Assembly (NCBI RefSeq): GCF_051488685.1
Contig: NZ_JBPSEH010000003.1
Location: 62,001-126,000 of the forward strand
Direction: 5' to 3'
Length of the DNA stretch: 64,000 bases
Source: Melioribacter sp051488685
GTDB lineage: Bacteria; Bacteroidota; Ignavibacteria; Ignavibacteriales; Melioribacteraceae
The notes beneath the pieces are model-generated. The model saw only the letters and a list, made by a program, of their open reading frames with translations. It was not told where the DNA came from and did not search any database. This document shows, one piece after another, positions 32,701-40,989 of this stretch; positions within the stretch are counted from its first letter, which is position 1; every line of letters begins with the position of its first letter. The translations under genes were made by a program, and so were the position numbers.

Positions 32701-34674
32701 ATGAACGAGACTCACAATACAAAAGGTCTCCCGTCAAACGCCTACAGGGAGCTACAACCCGGCGAAAAATATATTCCGGTTATGCTTGCGGATAAAGAAT
32801 ATCCGGAGGTAACACCTTACACGGTCATTACCGGAATAATTATGGCAATAATTTTTACTGCAGCAGCAGCTTATCTTGGATTAAAAATTGGTCAAGTTTT
32901 CGAAACAGCAATACCAATTGCAATCCTTGCTGTTGGTCTCTCAGCTACATTGAAAAAGAAAGGTGCTCTTGGACAAAATGTAATTATTCAATCGATAGGT
33001 GCTACGTCCGGTACAATTGTGGCTGGTGCAATTTTTACTATTCCAGCTCTCTATATTCTTAACCTTGAAGCTGAATTTTTTAAAATATTTCTTGCATCGG
33101 CTCTGGGAGGCTTTCTTGGAATTCTTTTTCTTATTCCTTTCAGAAAATATTTTGTTTCGGAAATGCACGGCAAATTTCCATTTCCCGAAGCCACTGCTAC
33201 AACAGAGGTTCTGGTTGCCGGCGAAAAAGGTGGCAAACATGCAATAGTACTTGTTACTGCTGGTTTAATCGGAGGTATCTACGATTTCGTTGTTGCAACC
33301 TTCGGTTGGTGGCGCGAAATCTTTACTACAAAGGTAATTCCTGTCGGTCAGTCGATAGCCGACAAAATTAAACTCGAATTTAGATTGAATGTGAGTTCAG
33401 CTATTCTCGGACTTGGATACATAATCGGGCTTAAATATTCTTCGTTGATTACCGCCGGTTCCTTCCTTTCATGGTTCGTTATCATTCCCATCATTGCATA
33501 CTTTGGAGATTATATTACCACGCCTATCGGTGTTAATATAAATTTTCTAATTAAAGATATGACAGCTGAACAAATTTTCAGAAGTTACGTACGTCATATT
33601 GGTATTGGCGGTATTGCTATGGCAGGATTTATCGGAATAATCCGCTCCTCTGGAATTATTAAAAAAGCTTTCACGCTCGGTTTTCAGGAATTATTTGGCA
33701 AAAAAGTAAATGAGAATAAAGAACGTACACAAAGAGATTTACCGATGAAAATAATTTTCGTCGGTATATTTATTACAGCAATTTTAATTTTTATTTTCTT
33801 TTTATTTGGTATAGTCAACAATCTTTTACATGCTCTTATTGGTCTCTTAATTGTGCTAATTATATCTTTCTTATTTACAACCGTTGCGGCAACTGCAATC
33901 GCAATTGTTGGAACCAATCCTGTTTCAGGAATGACCTTGATGACATTGATCCTTTCTTCTGTAGTACTTGTATCGGTTGGACTTACAGGTACTTCAGGAA
34001 TGGTATCTGCACTAATAATAGGCGGTGTAGTTTGTACAGCGCTTTCACAAGCTGGAGCATTTATTACAGACCTTAAGATCGGTTACTGGCTTGGTTCGAC
34101 GCCTTACAAACAGGAAAAATGGAAATTTGTTGGTACCGTATTTTCTGCAGCTACAGTAGCATGGATAATAATGGTATTAAATGAAACATACGGATTTACT
34201 GGAGAAAATGCTCTTGTAGCACCGCAGGCAAATGCAATGGCTGCCGTTATCAAACCTTTGATGTCCAATCAGCCTGCACCCTGGCTTCTTTATCTTGCAG
34301 GCGCATTTCTGGCACTAATCCTTACAATGATAAAAATTCCAGCACTTCCTTTTGCTCTCGGAATGTATATTCCTCTCGAATTGAACACACCATTACTCGC
34401 AGGAGGCTTGATTGCTCATTTCGTATCGACTCGCAGTAAAGACGAAAATTTAAACAGCTCACGTCGCGAAAGAGGAACTTTAATTGCATCCGGCTTCATT
34501 GCAGGCGGTGCACTTTTCGGAGTCTTGAGCGCAATACTCAGATATGTCGGTTATAACTGGGTCAATCATAACTGGCAGGAATCGCATTCAGCTGAACTAC
34601 TCGCTATTATTATGTTTTTATTAATTAGTATTTATATGACCTGGGATGCTCTCAGAGCACGTAAAGGAGAATAG
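32701..34674 (+). CDS. OPT-family oligopeptide transporter
   Basis: OPT transporters import small peptides or metal-peptide chelates, driven by protons. The 657-residue product has about 15-16 membrane helices. Family signatures include TPYTVITGIIMAIIFTAAAAYLGLKIG near the N-terminus, SIGATSGTIVAGAIF, KFPFPEATATTEVLVAGEKGGKHA, GVNINFLIKDM and the later AALIATVSG-like GTSGMVSALIIGGVVC. A clear AGGAG sits before the ATG. The exported oligopeptidase F follows within 30 bases, suggesting a peptide-use unit. Whether the cargo is peptides or an iron chelate is open. Confidence 0.93.
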   Translation: MNETHNTKGLPSNAYRELQPGEKYIPVMLADKEYPEVTPYTVITGIIMAIIFTAAAAYLGLKIGQVFETAIPIAILAVGLSATLKKKGALGQNVIIQSIGATSGTIVAGAIFTIPALYILNLEAEFFKIFLASALGGFLGILFLIPFRKYFVSEMHGKFPFPEATATTEVLVAGEKGGKHAIVLVTAGLIGGIYDFVVATFGWWREIFTTKVIPVGQSIADKIKLEFRLNVSSAILGLGYIIGLKYSSLITAGSFLSWFVIIPIIAYFGDYITTPIGVNINFLIKDMTAEQIFRSYVRHIGIGGIAMAGFIGIIRSSGIIKKAFTLGFQELFGKKVNENKERTQRDLPMKIIFVGIFITAILIFIFFLFGIVNNLLHALIGLLIVLIISFLFTTVAATAIAIVGTNPVSGMTLMTLILSSVVLVSVGLTGTSGMVSALIIGGVVCTALSQAGAFITDLKIGYWLGSTPYKQEKWKFVGTVFSAATVAWIIMVLNETYGFTGENALVAPQANAMAAVIKPLMSNQPAPWLLYLAGAFLALILTMIKIPALPFALGMYIPLELNTPLLAGGLIAHFVSTRSKDENLNSSRRERGTLIASGFIAGGALFGVLSAILRYVGYNWVNHNWQESHSAELLAIIMFLLISIYMTWDALRARKGE

Positions 34675-34703
34675 TTTTGAAAAATTAATCAAGGATTACT
34701 ATT

Positions 34704-36584
34704 ATGCAACCCAAATTTTTTCTAACATTATTTATGGTCTTTGCTATGTTCCAAAGTGGTAAATCGCAGGTGCTCGAAAGAAACGAAGTGCCTGATAAAT
34801 ACAAATGGGATAATTCCATACTTTACAAAAGCGCCGAAGAGTGGACTATGGAACACGATCGGCTCGAGAAGGAGATTGAAAAATTTTCACAGTACAAAGG
34901 GATGCTTGGAAAAAACGCCGATGTTTTATACAATGCGTTAAAAACTTATTTTAATCTGCTGAAGGATTATTACAAACTTTCCGATTACGCCTTCAGGCTT
35001 GCAGACGAAGACCTTAGAATAAGTTCAAACCAGGCACTTAATCAAAAAGCAACTACGCTCGGCACTAAATTCTCTGAAGTCACTTCATTCATAAATCCGG
35101 AAATTTTGAAAGTGGGACGGGAAAAAATCGAGCGCTTCCTTGATGAAAAAAAGGAACTGGATGAATTCAAATTCTATCTACTGGATATACTTCGTCTCGA
35201 AGATCATACTCTCTCCGAAAATGAAGAGGCTATTCTGGCAAGTGCCGGTTTAATTACTTCAACCCCAGGCGAAGTCTACAGCATATTCGACAATGCTGAA
35301 AAACCGAATGCCATCATAAAACTTTCCACTGGCGAGGAAGTTGAATTGACCTCAGCAAACTATACTAAATATCGAGGTGTCGAAAACCGAGCTGACCGTC
35401 AATTGGTAATGCAATCGACATTCGAAAACTATAAAAAATTCCGCAACACCATCGGCGCAAATCTGGTCGGTAAGCTAAAAGCCGATTATTTCTATGCAAA
35501 AAACAGAAAATATAATTCTGTCCTGGAGAGTTCTCTCAATGTTAATAATATCCCAGTTTCTGTTTATGAAAACTTAATTGAACAGATTCATAAAAATCTA
35601 CCAACACTCCATCGTTTTCTTAAATTAAAAAAAAGAATGCTTGGAGTCGACACTCTTCATTATTATGATCTCTACACTCCTCTTGTAAAATCAGTTGAGT
35701 TTAAATTCACCGTAGAAGAAGGCCAAAAATTGTTGCTCGACGTTTTCAGACCTATGGGCAAAGAATACGTCGGGACGGTAGAAAAAGCATTTAAAGAAAG
35801 ATGGATCGATTTCATTCCGAATAAAGGAAAACGAAGTGGTGCTTATTCATCTGGTGCTGCATACGATTATCACCCTTACATACTTATGAACTGGACAGAT
35901 GATTATGAATCTGTATCGACACTGGCTCACGAACTGGGTCATACAATGCACAGCTATTTCTCAAATAAACATCAACCATTTGTAAACTCTCAGTATTCGA
36001 TATTCGTCGCAGAGATTGCTTCGACAATAAACGAAACTCTGCTCAATAATTATATGGTAAATAATGTTAAATCAGACGAAGAGAAACTTTATCTTTTGGG
36101 CTCTTATCTCGATTTGCTCAGAACGACAATATTCAGACAGACCTCCTTTGCCGAATTTGAATGGGAAATCCATAAACGAATCGAAAACGGCGCGCCTCTC
36201 ACAGGCGACGATTTGAGCGAAATTTATTATAACATTGTAAAAAAGTATTACGGCAACGACAAAGGAATTTGCATTGTTGACCCTTATGTTGCTTACGAAT
36301 GGGCATACATTCCCCATTTTGTACATTACACATATTATGTTTATCAATATTCTACATCTTTAATTTATGCCACAGCTTTTGCCGAGAAAATTGTTAAAGA
36401 AGGGCAGCCCGCAGTAGATAAATTTTACCATATATTGAAAGGTGGTAGCTCGGAATATCCAATTGATTTGATAAGAAAGGCAGGTATCGATCCACTTTCT
36501 TCTGAAGCATTCGATCTTACAATGGCAAAGATGAACAAAGTAATCGACATGATAGAAGAAATTTTAGATAAAAACAAAAATTAA
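34704..36584 (+). CDS. pepF: Oligoendopeptidase F (M3 family) with an N-terminal signal peptide
   Basis: The 626-residue zinc peptidase has the HEXXH motif in LAHELGHTMHSYFSN (about residues 410-414) and the third-ligand Glu downstream, within the family C-terminal AEIAST segment. The N-terminus (MQPKFFLTLFMVFAMFQSGKSQ) is a signal peptide, so it is probably periplasmic or outer-membrane associated, whereas classic PepF is cytoplasmic. It cleaves peptides of roughly 7-17 residues. It sits 29 bases downstream of the OPT transporter and ends at a strong hairpin, closing that transcription unit. Confidence 0.93.
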   Translation: MQPKFFLTLFMVFAMFQSGKSQVLERNEVPDKYKWDNSILYKSAEEWTMEHDRLEKEIEKFSQYKGMLGKNADVLYNALKTYFNLLKDYYKLSDYAFRLADEDLRISSNQALNQKATTLGTKFSEVTSFINPEILKVGREKIERFLDEKKELDEFKFYLLDILRLEDHTLSENEEAILASAGLITSTPGEVYSIFDNAEKPNAIIKLSTGEEVELTSANYTKYRGVENRADRQLVMQSTFENYKKFRNTIGANLVGKLKADYFYAKNRKYNSVLESSLNVNNIPVSVYENLIEQIHKNLPTLHRFLKLKKRMLGVDTLHYYDLYTPLVKSVEFKFTVEEGQKLLLDVFRPMGKEYVGTVEKAFKERWIDFIPNKGKRSGAYSSGAAYDYHPYILMNWTDDYESVSTLAHELGHTMHSYFSNKHQPFVNSQYSIFVAEIASTINETLLNNYMVNNVKSDEEKLYLLGSYLDLLRTTIFRQTSFAEFEWEIHKRIENGAPLTGDDLSEIYYNIVKKYYGNDKGICIVDPYVAYEWAYIPHFVHYTYYVYQYSTSLIYATAFAEKIVKEGQPAVDKFYHILKGGSSEYPIDLIRKAGIDPLSSEAFDLTMAKMNKVIDMIEEILDKNKN

Positions 36585-36591
36585 TACAATC

Positions 36592-36613
36592 AGCCCCGCA
36601 CTGCGGGGCTTTC
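36592..36613 (+). terminator. Intrinsic terminator after the oligopeptidase gene
   Basis: AGCCCCGC-ACT-GCGGGGCT is a perfect 8-bp GC-rich stem with a 3-base loop (36592-36610), just 8 bases after the stop. It is followed by TT and then mixed sequence. The stem is strong; the T-tract is short, so it is a good but not ideal terminator. It should end the OPT/peptidase transcript. Confidence 0.75.
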
Positions 36614-36642
36614 AATAACTATGGGTCAACTAGCCCTTTATT

Positions 36643-36801
36643 TCAATTCAGTTTCAATTTTCTCAAGGCCATTCCGATTGCAGTTTCAACGGAGTAACGT
36701 TCGTCGAGATATTCAATCACCAATCTACAGAACTTCTCCTTATATCTCTTCGGTATCAAAACTCCGTAAAATGCTACGGCTAATTCTAATAACTTGTTCA
36801 C
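36643..36801 (-). CDS. Possible 52-residue protein in the pepF-aminotransferase gap
   Basis: On the minus strand a GTG-initiated frame (complement 36801 to 36643) codes for 52 residues, VNKLLELAVAFYGVLIPKRY then EKFCRLVIEYLDERYSVETA and a Lys-rich end. An in-frame stop lies 6 bases before the GTG, so it is not a longer gene. The composition (amphipathic, with charged residues regularly spaced) looks coding. A GGGA 9 bases upstream is a weak ribosome site. The plus-strand frame over the same DNA is low quality. I do not recognise a family. Confidence 0.4.
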   Translation of the reverse strand: MNKLLELAVAFYGVLIPKRYKEKFCRLVIEYLDERYSVETAIGMALRKLKLN

Positions 36802-36872
36802 TTTTCAATTCCCGAATCTCTGATTTATTATCGAATTGAAAACGAAAATTTTTAAATAGTACGGAAAAAATT

Positions 36873-38003
36873 ATGGAAATAAATGAAATCAGAAATCTCT
36901 TCCCACATATAAAAACGGGACAAATCTATTTCAATCATGCTGCTCTCGGCCCGTGGTCAAAGCCTTTGCTCGATAGATTGGAATTGTATTCACGTCAGAG
37001 GAGCGGTGAAAAAATCGAGAACTTTAAATTTTTTTTGAAATGGAACGCCTCTGCAAAAGCCAAACTCGCGCAACTCCTTAACACGAAAAGCAACAGAATT
37101 GCATGGACAGATAATGTTTCCAATAGTATCAATATTCTTGCACAGGGATTAACATGGAAAACGGGCGACCAAATAATTCTTAACGATCTTGAATTCCCGT
37201 CGAATGTATATCCTTTCTTAAATCTTAAGAAGCACGGCGTTGAATTAACAATTGTTAAAAACAGGAATGGTATAGTCGACATCGAAGACATCGAACAAGC
37301 AATTACCGCGAAAACGAAATTAATTTCGATCAGCTCGGTTCAATTTCTTAGCGGTTACAGAGCAAATATTGATGAAATCGGGAAACTGTGTCGTAATAAA
37401 GGAATTATTTTTTGCGTAGATGCAATTCAGGGCGTCGGAGCAATTGATACTGACGTACAAAAGTTCAATGTAGATTTTCTTACTGGCGGCACTCAGAAGT
37501 GGTTGATGTCTATGGAAGGTCTGGCCTATTTTTTTATTTCAGAAGAATTACAAGAGAGAATTGATCAGAAATTCGTAGGCTGGACTTCGGTTGAAGATGC
37601 CTGGAATTTATTGGACTATAACCTTATTCTAAAAAAAGATGCCGACCGTTTTCAAAACGGCACACTCAATACGCTTGGCGTGGCATTATTCGATACGATG
37701 CTCGACATTTTTACACAACTTGGAATCGCAAACATCGAAAGAAGAATTCTCGCTAACACAAACTATTTTATCGAACAGTTATCCGAAGCGGGCTTCGAGC
37801 CAATGTTAAAAAATATTCCTGAAAGGAACCGAGCTGGTATAGTCACAATAATCGTCGACAATCCTGAAAAAATATTCGAAGAACTTGCGAGACATCAGAT
37901 CCACTGTTCGCTTAGACAAGGGCTAATCCGGTTTTCACCTCATTTTTACAATACGAGCGACGAAATAGATATGACAATTGACATCCTTAAAAAATCAATG
38001 TAA
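36873..38003 (+). CDS. Class V aminotransferase-fold PLP enzyme
   Basis: The 376-residue PLP enzyme has FNHAALGPWSKPLLDRL at the N-terminus, WTDNVSNSINILAQGL, SSVQFLSGYRANIDEIGKLCR, FCVDAIQGVGAIDTDVQ (PLP-binding Asp) and GGTQKWLMS with the Schiff-base Lys. It belongs to the aminotransferase class V/NifS-like group and most resembles the isopenicillin-N-epimerase or kynureninase-like branch. A sulfur-transfer role would need the active-site cysteine loop of NifS/SufS, which I do not see, so I do not call a cysteine desulfurase. It is apparently monocistronic. Confidence 0.88.
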   Translation: MEINEIRNLFPHIKTGQIYFNHAALGPWSKPLLDRLELYSRQRSGEKIENFKFFLKWNASAKAKLAQLLNTKSNRIAWTDNVSNSINILAQGLTWKTGDQIILNDLEFPSNVYPFLNLKKHGVELTIVKNRNGIVDIEDIEQAITAKTKLISISSVQFLSGYRANIDEIGKLCRNKGIIFCVDAIQGVGAIDTDVQKFNVDFLTGGTQKWLMSMEGLAYFFISEELQERIDQKFVGWTSVEDAWNLLDYNLILKKDADRFQNGTLNTLGVALFDTMLDIFTQLGIANIERRILANTNYFIEQLSEAGFEPMLKNIPERNRAGIVTIIVDNPEKIFEELARHQIHCSLRQGLIRFSPHFYNTSDEIDMTIDILKKSM

Positions 38004-38111
38004 AGAAATCTCTCCCACATGCAGAAGAACAGATTCGATTGCTAAGTAGTTTTTCCTATCGATTGAAGCAGACTATTTTTACTTTTGTATAGAAATCTGG
38101 AATAATAAGGG

Positions 38112-38148
38112 AAAAAAAGATGCACGGTTACAATTAAATCCGTGCATC
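38112..38148 (-). terminator. Intrinsic terminator of the small gene at 38159-38374
   Basis: On the minus strand, GATGCACGG and CCGTGCATC form a perfect 9-bp stem with a 12-base loop (38119-38148), followed by seven T residues (plus-strand A at 38112-38118). It lies 10 bases after the small gene's stop. It may also stop plus-strand transcription from the aminotransferase, because TTTTT follows about ten bases after the stem on that strand. Confidence 0.85.
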
Positions 38149-38158
38149 CGATTGATTT

Positions 38159-38374
38159 TTATTCGTTGGGGCTATAAGTCAATTCCACTTTGACGTGAAA
38201 ATCGGCACCACTAAAAAGAGTATATTTCACTTCGCTGATGGTACACTTATAATCTTCACCAACCAGCTCGCTTATAACTTTTGCGATAGCATTTTCAAGT
38301 GTATTTACGCTTACTCCTTTGAGTTTGTTCTGAAGCAATTTATCCACATCAATTGGTTTTTCCTTGTCGCTCAT
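38159..38374 (-). CDS. Small protein of unknown function
   Basis: The 71-residue acidic-to-neutral protein (MSDKEKPIDVDKLLQNKL and so on) has an N-terminal helix rich in Lys and Asp and a C-terminal beta hairpin (TISEVKYTLFSGADFHVKVEL). It has no signal or membrane segment and one cysteine. A strong terminator after it and a clean upstream gap of 54 bases show it is a separate gene. Codon use is native-looking. No family recognised. Confidence 0.7.
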   Translation of the reverse strand: MSDKEKPIDVDKLLQNKLKGVSVNTLENAIAKVISELVGEDYKCTISEVKYTLFSGADFHVKVELTYSPNE

Positions 38375-38428
38375 AATTATTCTCCCTTATTTATTGTCCT
38401 TATTAGACGATATATAATAGAAAATGTT

Positions 38429-39775
38429 CTAACCCCTGATAAAGTTAAGCAATTCCTCTGTTTTTTTGCGCATTAATTCAATATCGCCTCTGGCTTCCAC
38501 ATTGAGTCTAAGTAAAGGTTCCGTATTACTCATTCTAACATTAAAACGCCAATCGGGATATTCCACACTTACACCGTCGAGCTCGTCGATCTTTCCGTCG
38601 CTATATTTTTCTTTAATAGCAGCTAATTTGCCTGTGGGATCTGCGATTTTGGAATTTATTTCACCTGAGCATGGATAAGCCTTAATCATTTCGCCTACGA
38701 GCTCTGATAACTTGGTATTTTCTTCTGAAAGAAGTTGAAGTACCAATAAAAACGGGATTAGTCCGCTATCGGAGTAGGAATTTTCCCTAAAGTAGTGATG
38801 AGCCGACATTTCGCCGCCGTAGATTGCATTAACCTCTCTCATTTTTTGTTTAATAAAAGCGTGCCCGCTTTTCGAAACGACTGGAATCCCACCAGCTTTA
38901 GCAACGGTATCGATAGTGTTCCATGTAAGGCGTGGATCGTAAACAATTTTCTCGCCAGGATGATTTCGTAAGATTGATTTGGCCAGCAATGCTACAATAT
39001 AATAGCCTTCGATAAAATTACCATGTTCGTCGAAGAAAAAGCAGCGGTCGTAGTCGCCGTCCCATGCAACGCCTAAATCGGCACCACTCTCTTTAATAGC
39101 ATCGATAGTTGGTTGGCGATTTTCTGGTAATAATGGATTTGGTACTCCATTGGGAAATCGTGAATCGGGTTCGTGAAAAACCTTTACCATTTTAATTGGA
39201 AGAAACTTTTCGAGTTTATCGAGTGCCGGTCCGACACAACCGTTTCCAGCATTTACAACAACTTTGAAAGGAGAAATTTTTTCAGGATTGTAGAATTTAT
39301 TTAAATGATTAATAAACTCATCCATTATATCTTTCTTTTGTATGGTGCCTTTAAACTTTGCAATCTCGCCTAAATCATTATTAAGTATCATCTTTTCAAC
39401 TTCGTTTAGACCTGATTCGTATCCAAGGGGTTTAGAACCTTCTTTAACAAATTTAAGGCCATTATATTCGGGTGGATTGTGACTTGCAGTTATCATAACT
39501 CCGCCATCGGCATTAAAATGAGGAGTTGCAAAATAGATCATTTCTGTGCCACATAATCCTATATCGATAACGTCACATCCCGCCTCTGTAATTCCTTTTG
39601 CAAGGGCATCGGACAATTCAGGAGATGAAGGGCGTACGTCGTGGCCAATTACTATTAATTTAGCATTGAGATATTTTACAATAGCTCGTCCAATTTTATA
39701 AGCTAAATCAACGTTCAACTCAGATGGGACCTTACCTCTGATATCATACGCTTTAAAGCCAGGGATTTTATCCAT
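38429..39775 (-). CDS. Phosphomannomutase/phosphoglucomutase
   Basis: This alpha-D-phosphohexomutase interconverts hexose-1- and 6-phosphates; AlgC/ManB-type enzymes accept both glucose and mannose. The 448 residues contain the start DIRGKVPSEL, the phosphoserine loop ITASHNPPEYNGLKFV (Ser98), the metal site DGDYDRC, the sugar-specificity loop GEMSAHHYFR and the phosphate-binding RMSNTEPLLRLN. It is 104 bases downstream of the ABC ATPase gene on the same strand and could turn mannose-1-phosphate from GH130 enzymes into mannose-6-phosphate. Its base composition is like the housekeeping DNA, not like the cluster, so it may be an older resident. Confidence 0.93.
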   Translation of the reverse strand: MDKIPGFKAYDIRGKVPSELNVDLAYKIGRAIVKYLNAKLIVIGHDVRPSSPELSDALAKGITEAGCDVIDIGLCGTEMIYFATPHFNADGGVMITASHNPPEYNGLKFVKEGSKPLGYESGLNEVEKMILNNDLGEIAKFKGTIQKKDIMDEFINHLNKFYNPEKISPFKVVVNAGNGCVGPALDKLEKFLPIKMVKVFHEPDSRFPNGVPNPLLPENRQPTIDAIKESGADLGVAWDGDYDRCFFFDEHGNFIEGYYIVALLAKSILRNHPGEKIVYDPRLTWNTIDTVAKAGGIPVVSKSGHAFIKQKMREVNAIYGGEMSAHHYFRENSYSDSGLIPFLLVLQLLSEENTKLSELVGEMIKAYPCSGEINSKIADPTGKLAAIKEKYSDGKIDELDGVSVEYPDWRFNVRMSNTEPLLRLNVEARGDIELMRKKTEELLNFIRG

Positions 39776-39846
39776 GCCACCTCCAAAATTAATTATGCAA
39801 AGATAAGGAAAATTCGAATAATATGATTTATTGATGGGAATTAATG

Positions 39847-39877
39847 TTCTACTAGTTAGTTAAAACTGATAGTAGAA
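39847..39877. repeat. Inverted repeat between ABC ATPase and phosphomannomutase genes
   Basis: TTCTACTA (39847-39854) and TAGTAGAA (39870-39877) are perfect 8-bp arms with a 15-base spacer, immediately after the ATPase stop at 39880 and about 70 bases upstream of the mutase start. No T-tract follows on the minus strand, so it is a weak terminator candidate or an operator for the mutase gene. Confidence 0.35.
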
Positions 39878-39879
39878 AT

Positions 39880-40977
39880 TCAAATTATACTGATTTCCGA
39901 ATCTTTATCAAAGAAATGGAGATTATTAAGTTCAAAATACAACTCAATAGTTTCATTAAGATGAAGCTCGTTTACCATATTAATTTTTGCTGTAAATTGC
40001 ACATCGTCGATAGTAAAGTAAACGATCGATTCGCTTCCCATCGGTTCAATTAATTCCGTGGTTATACTGATTTTGGAGTAATCACGCTGGGGTTTTTCAA
40101 ATTTGATATGTTCAGGACGTATTCCTAGAATTATCTCCTTATTGGAGTATTTTTGCAATCTATCGTAATACTCAGGAATAATATAAAAACTCAGACCATT
40201 TTTCGACGAGACGAACTTTAATTTTCCATCATTAATAATTTTTCCACTAATAAAATTCATAGCCGGACTTCCTATAAAGCCCGCTACAAATTTATTATAA
40301 GGATTAAAATAAAGATTCATTGGGGTGTCGACTTGTTGAACAACGCCATCTTTCATAACAACAATTCTGTCTCCCATAGTCATAGCTTCTATTTGATCGT
40401 GAGTAACATAAATCATTGTGGCTTCTAATTTTTTATGAAGCTTAGTAATTTCTGCTCTCATCTGTACTCTCATTTTTGCATCAAGATTGCTGAGAGGTTC
40501 ATCGAACAAAAATACTTTAGGGTTCCTAACAATTGCTCTTCCTACAGCCACTCTTTGTCTTTGTCCACCTGAAAGTGCTTTTGGTTTTCGATTTAATAAT
40601 TCTTCAAGCCCAAGAATTCGCGCAGCTTCTTTAACTCGTTTATCAATTTCTTGTTTATCAAATTTTCTAACTTTGAGTCCGAATGCCATATTTTCATAAA
40701 CTGTCATATGAGGATATAAAGCATAGTTTTGAAATACCATAGCAATATCTCTATCCTTAGGAGGTAAATTATTTACACATTTACCGTCGATATAAATTTC
40801 CCCTTCTGAAATTTCTTCAAGACCAGCAATCATTCTAAGAGTTGTTGATTTTCCACAGCCAGAAGGACCAACAATCACAACAAACTCTTTATCATGGATT
40901 TTCAAATTAACATTATTTACTACTTTTTTATTATTATCGTATTTTTTTGATAAATTGATTAAATTTACTTCAGACAT
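39880..40977 (-). CDS. MalK/UgpC/MsmK-type ABC sugar importer ATP-binding protein
   Basis: This 365-residue ATPase powers a carbohydrate importer. Walker A is GPSGCGKST (37-45), Q-loop VFQNYALYPHMTV, signature LSGGQRQRVAVGRA, Walker B VFLFDEPLSNLD, H-loop YVTHDQIEA, and residues beyond about 240 form the MalK-type OB/TOBE regulatory domain (EIILGIRPEHIKFE). Such ATPases commonly serve permease pairs encoded elsewhere. Here the MalF/MalG-like permeases and binding protein lie upstream in the same operon, making this the matching subunit and the last gene of the series. Confidence 0.95.
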   Translation of the reverse strand: MSEVNLINLSKKYDNNKKVVNNVNLKIHDKEFVVIVGPSGCGKSTTLRMIAGLEEISEGEIYIDGKCVNNLPPKDRDIAMVFQNYALYPHMTVYENMAFGLKVRKFDKQEIDKRVKEAARILGLEELLNRKPKALSGGQRQRVAVGRAIVRNPKVFLFDEPLSNLDAKMRVQMRAEITKLHKKLEATMIYVTHDQIEAMTMGDRIVVMKDGVVQQVDTPMNLYFNPYNKFVAGFIGSPAMNFISGKIINDGKLKFVSSKNGLSFYIIPEYYDRLQKYSNKEIILGIRPEHIKFEKPQRDYSKISITTELIEPMGSESIVYFTIDDVQFTAKINMVNELHLNETIELYFELNNLHFFDKDSEISII

Positions 40978-40989
40978 TTTATCCTCGGC

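Noticed and set aside
36621..36839. 72-residue plus-strand frame in the pepF-aminotransferase gap
   Set aside because: Arg/Ser-rich composition looks random; the opposite strand has a more protein-like frame, and a terminator lies just before this one.
36873..38003. Cysteine desulfurase (NifS/SufS) call for the class V aminotransferase-fold gene
   Set aside because: The PLP lysine context is right, but the active-site cysteine loop expected for a desulfurase is not evident, and no SUF or ISC genes are nearby.
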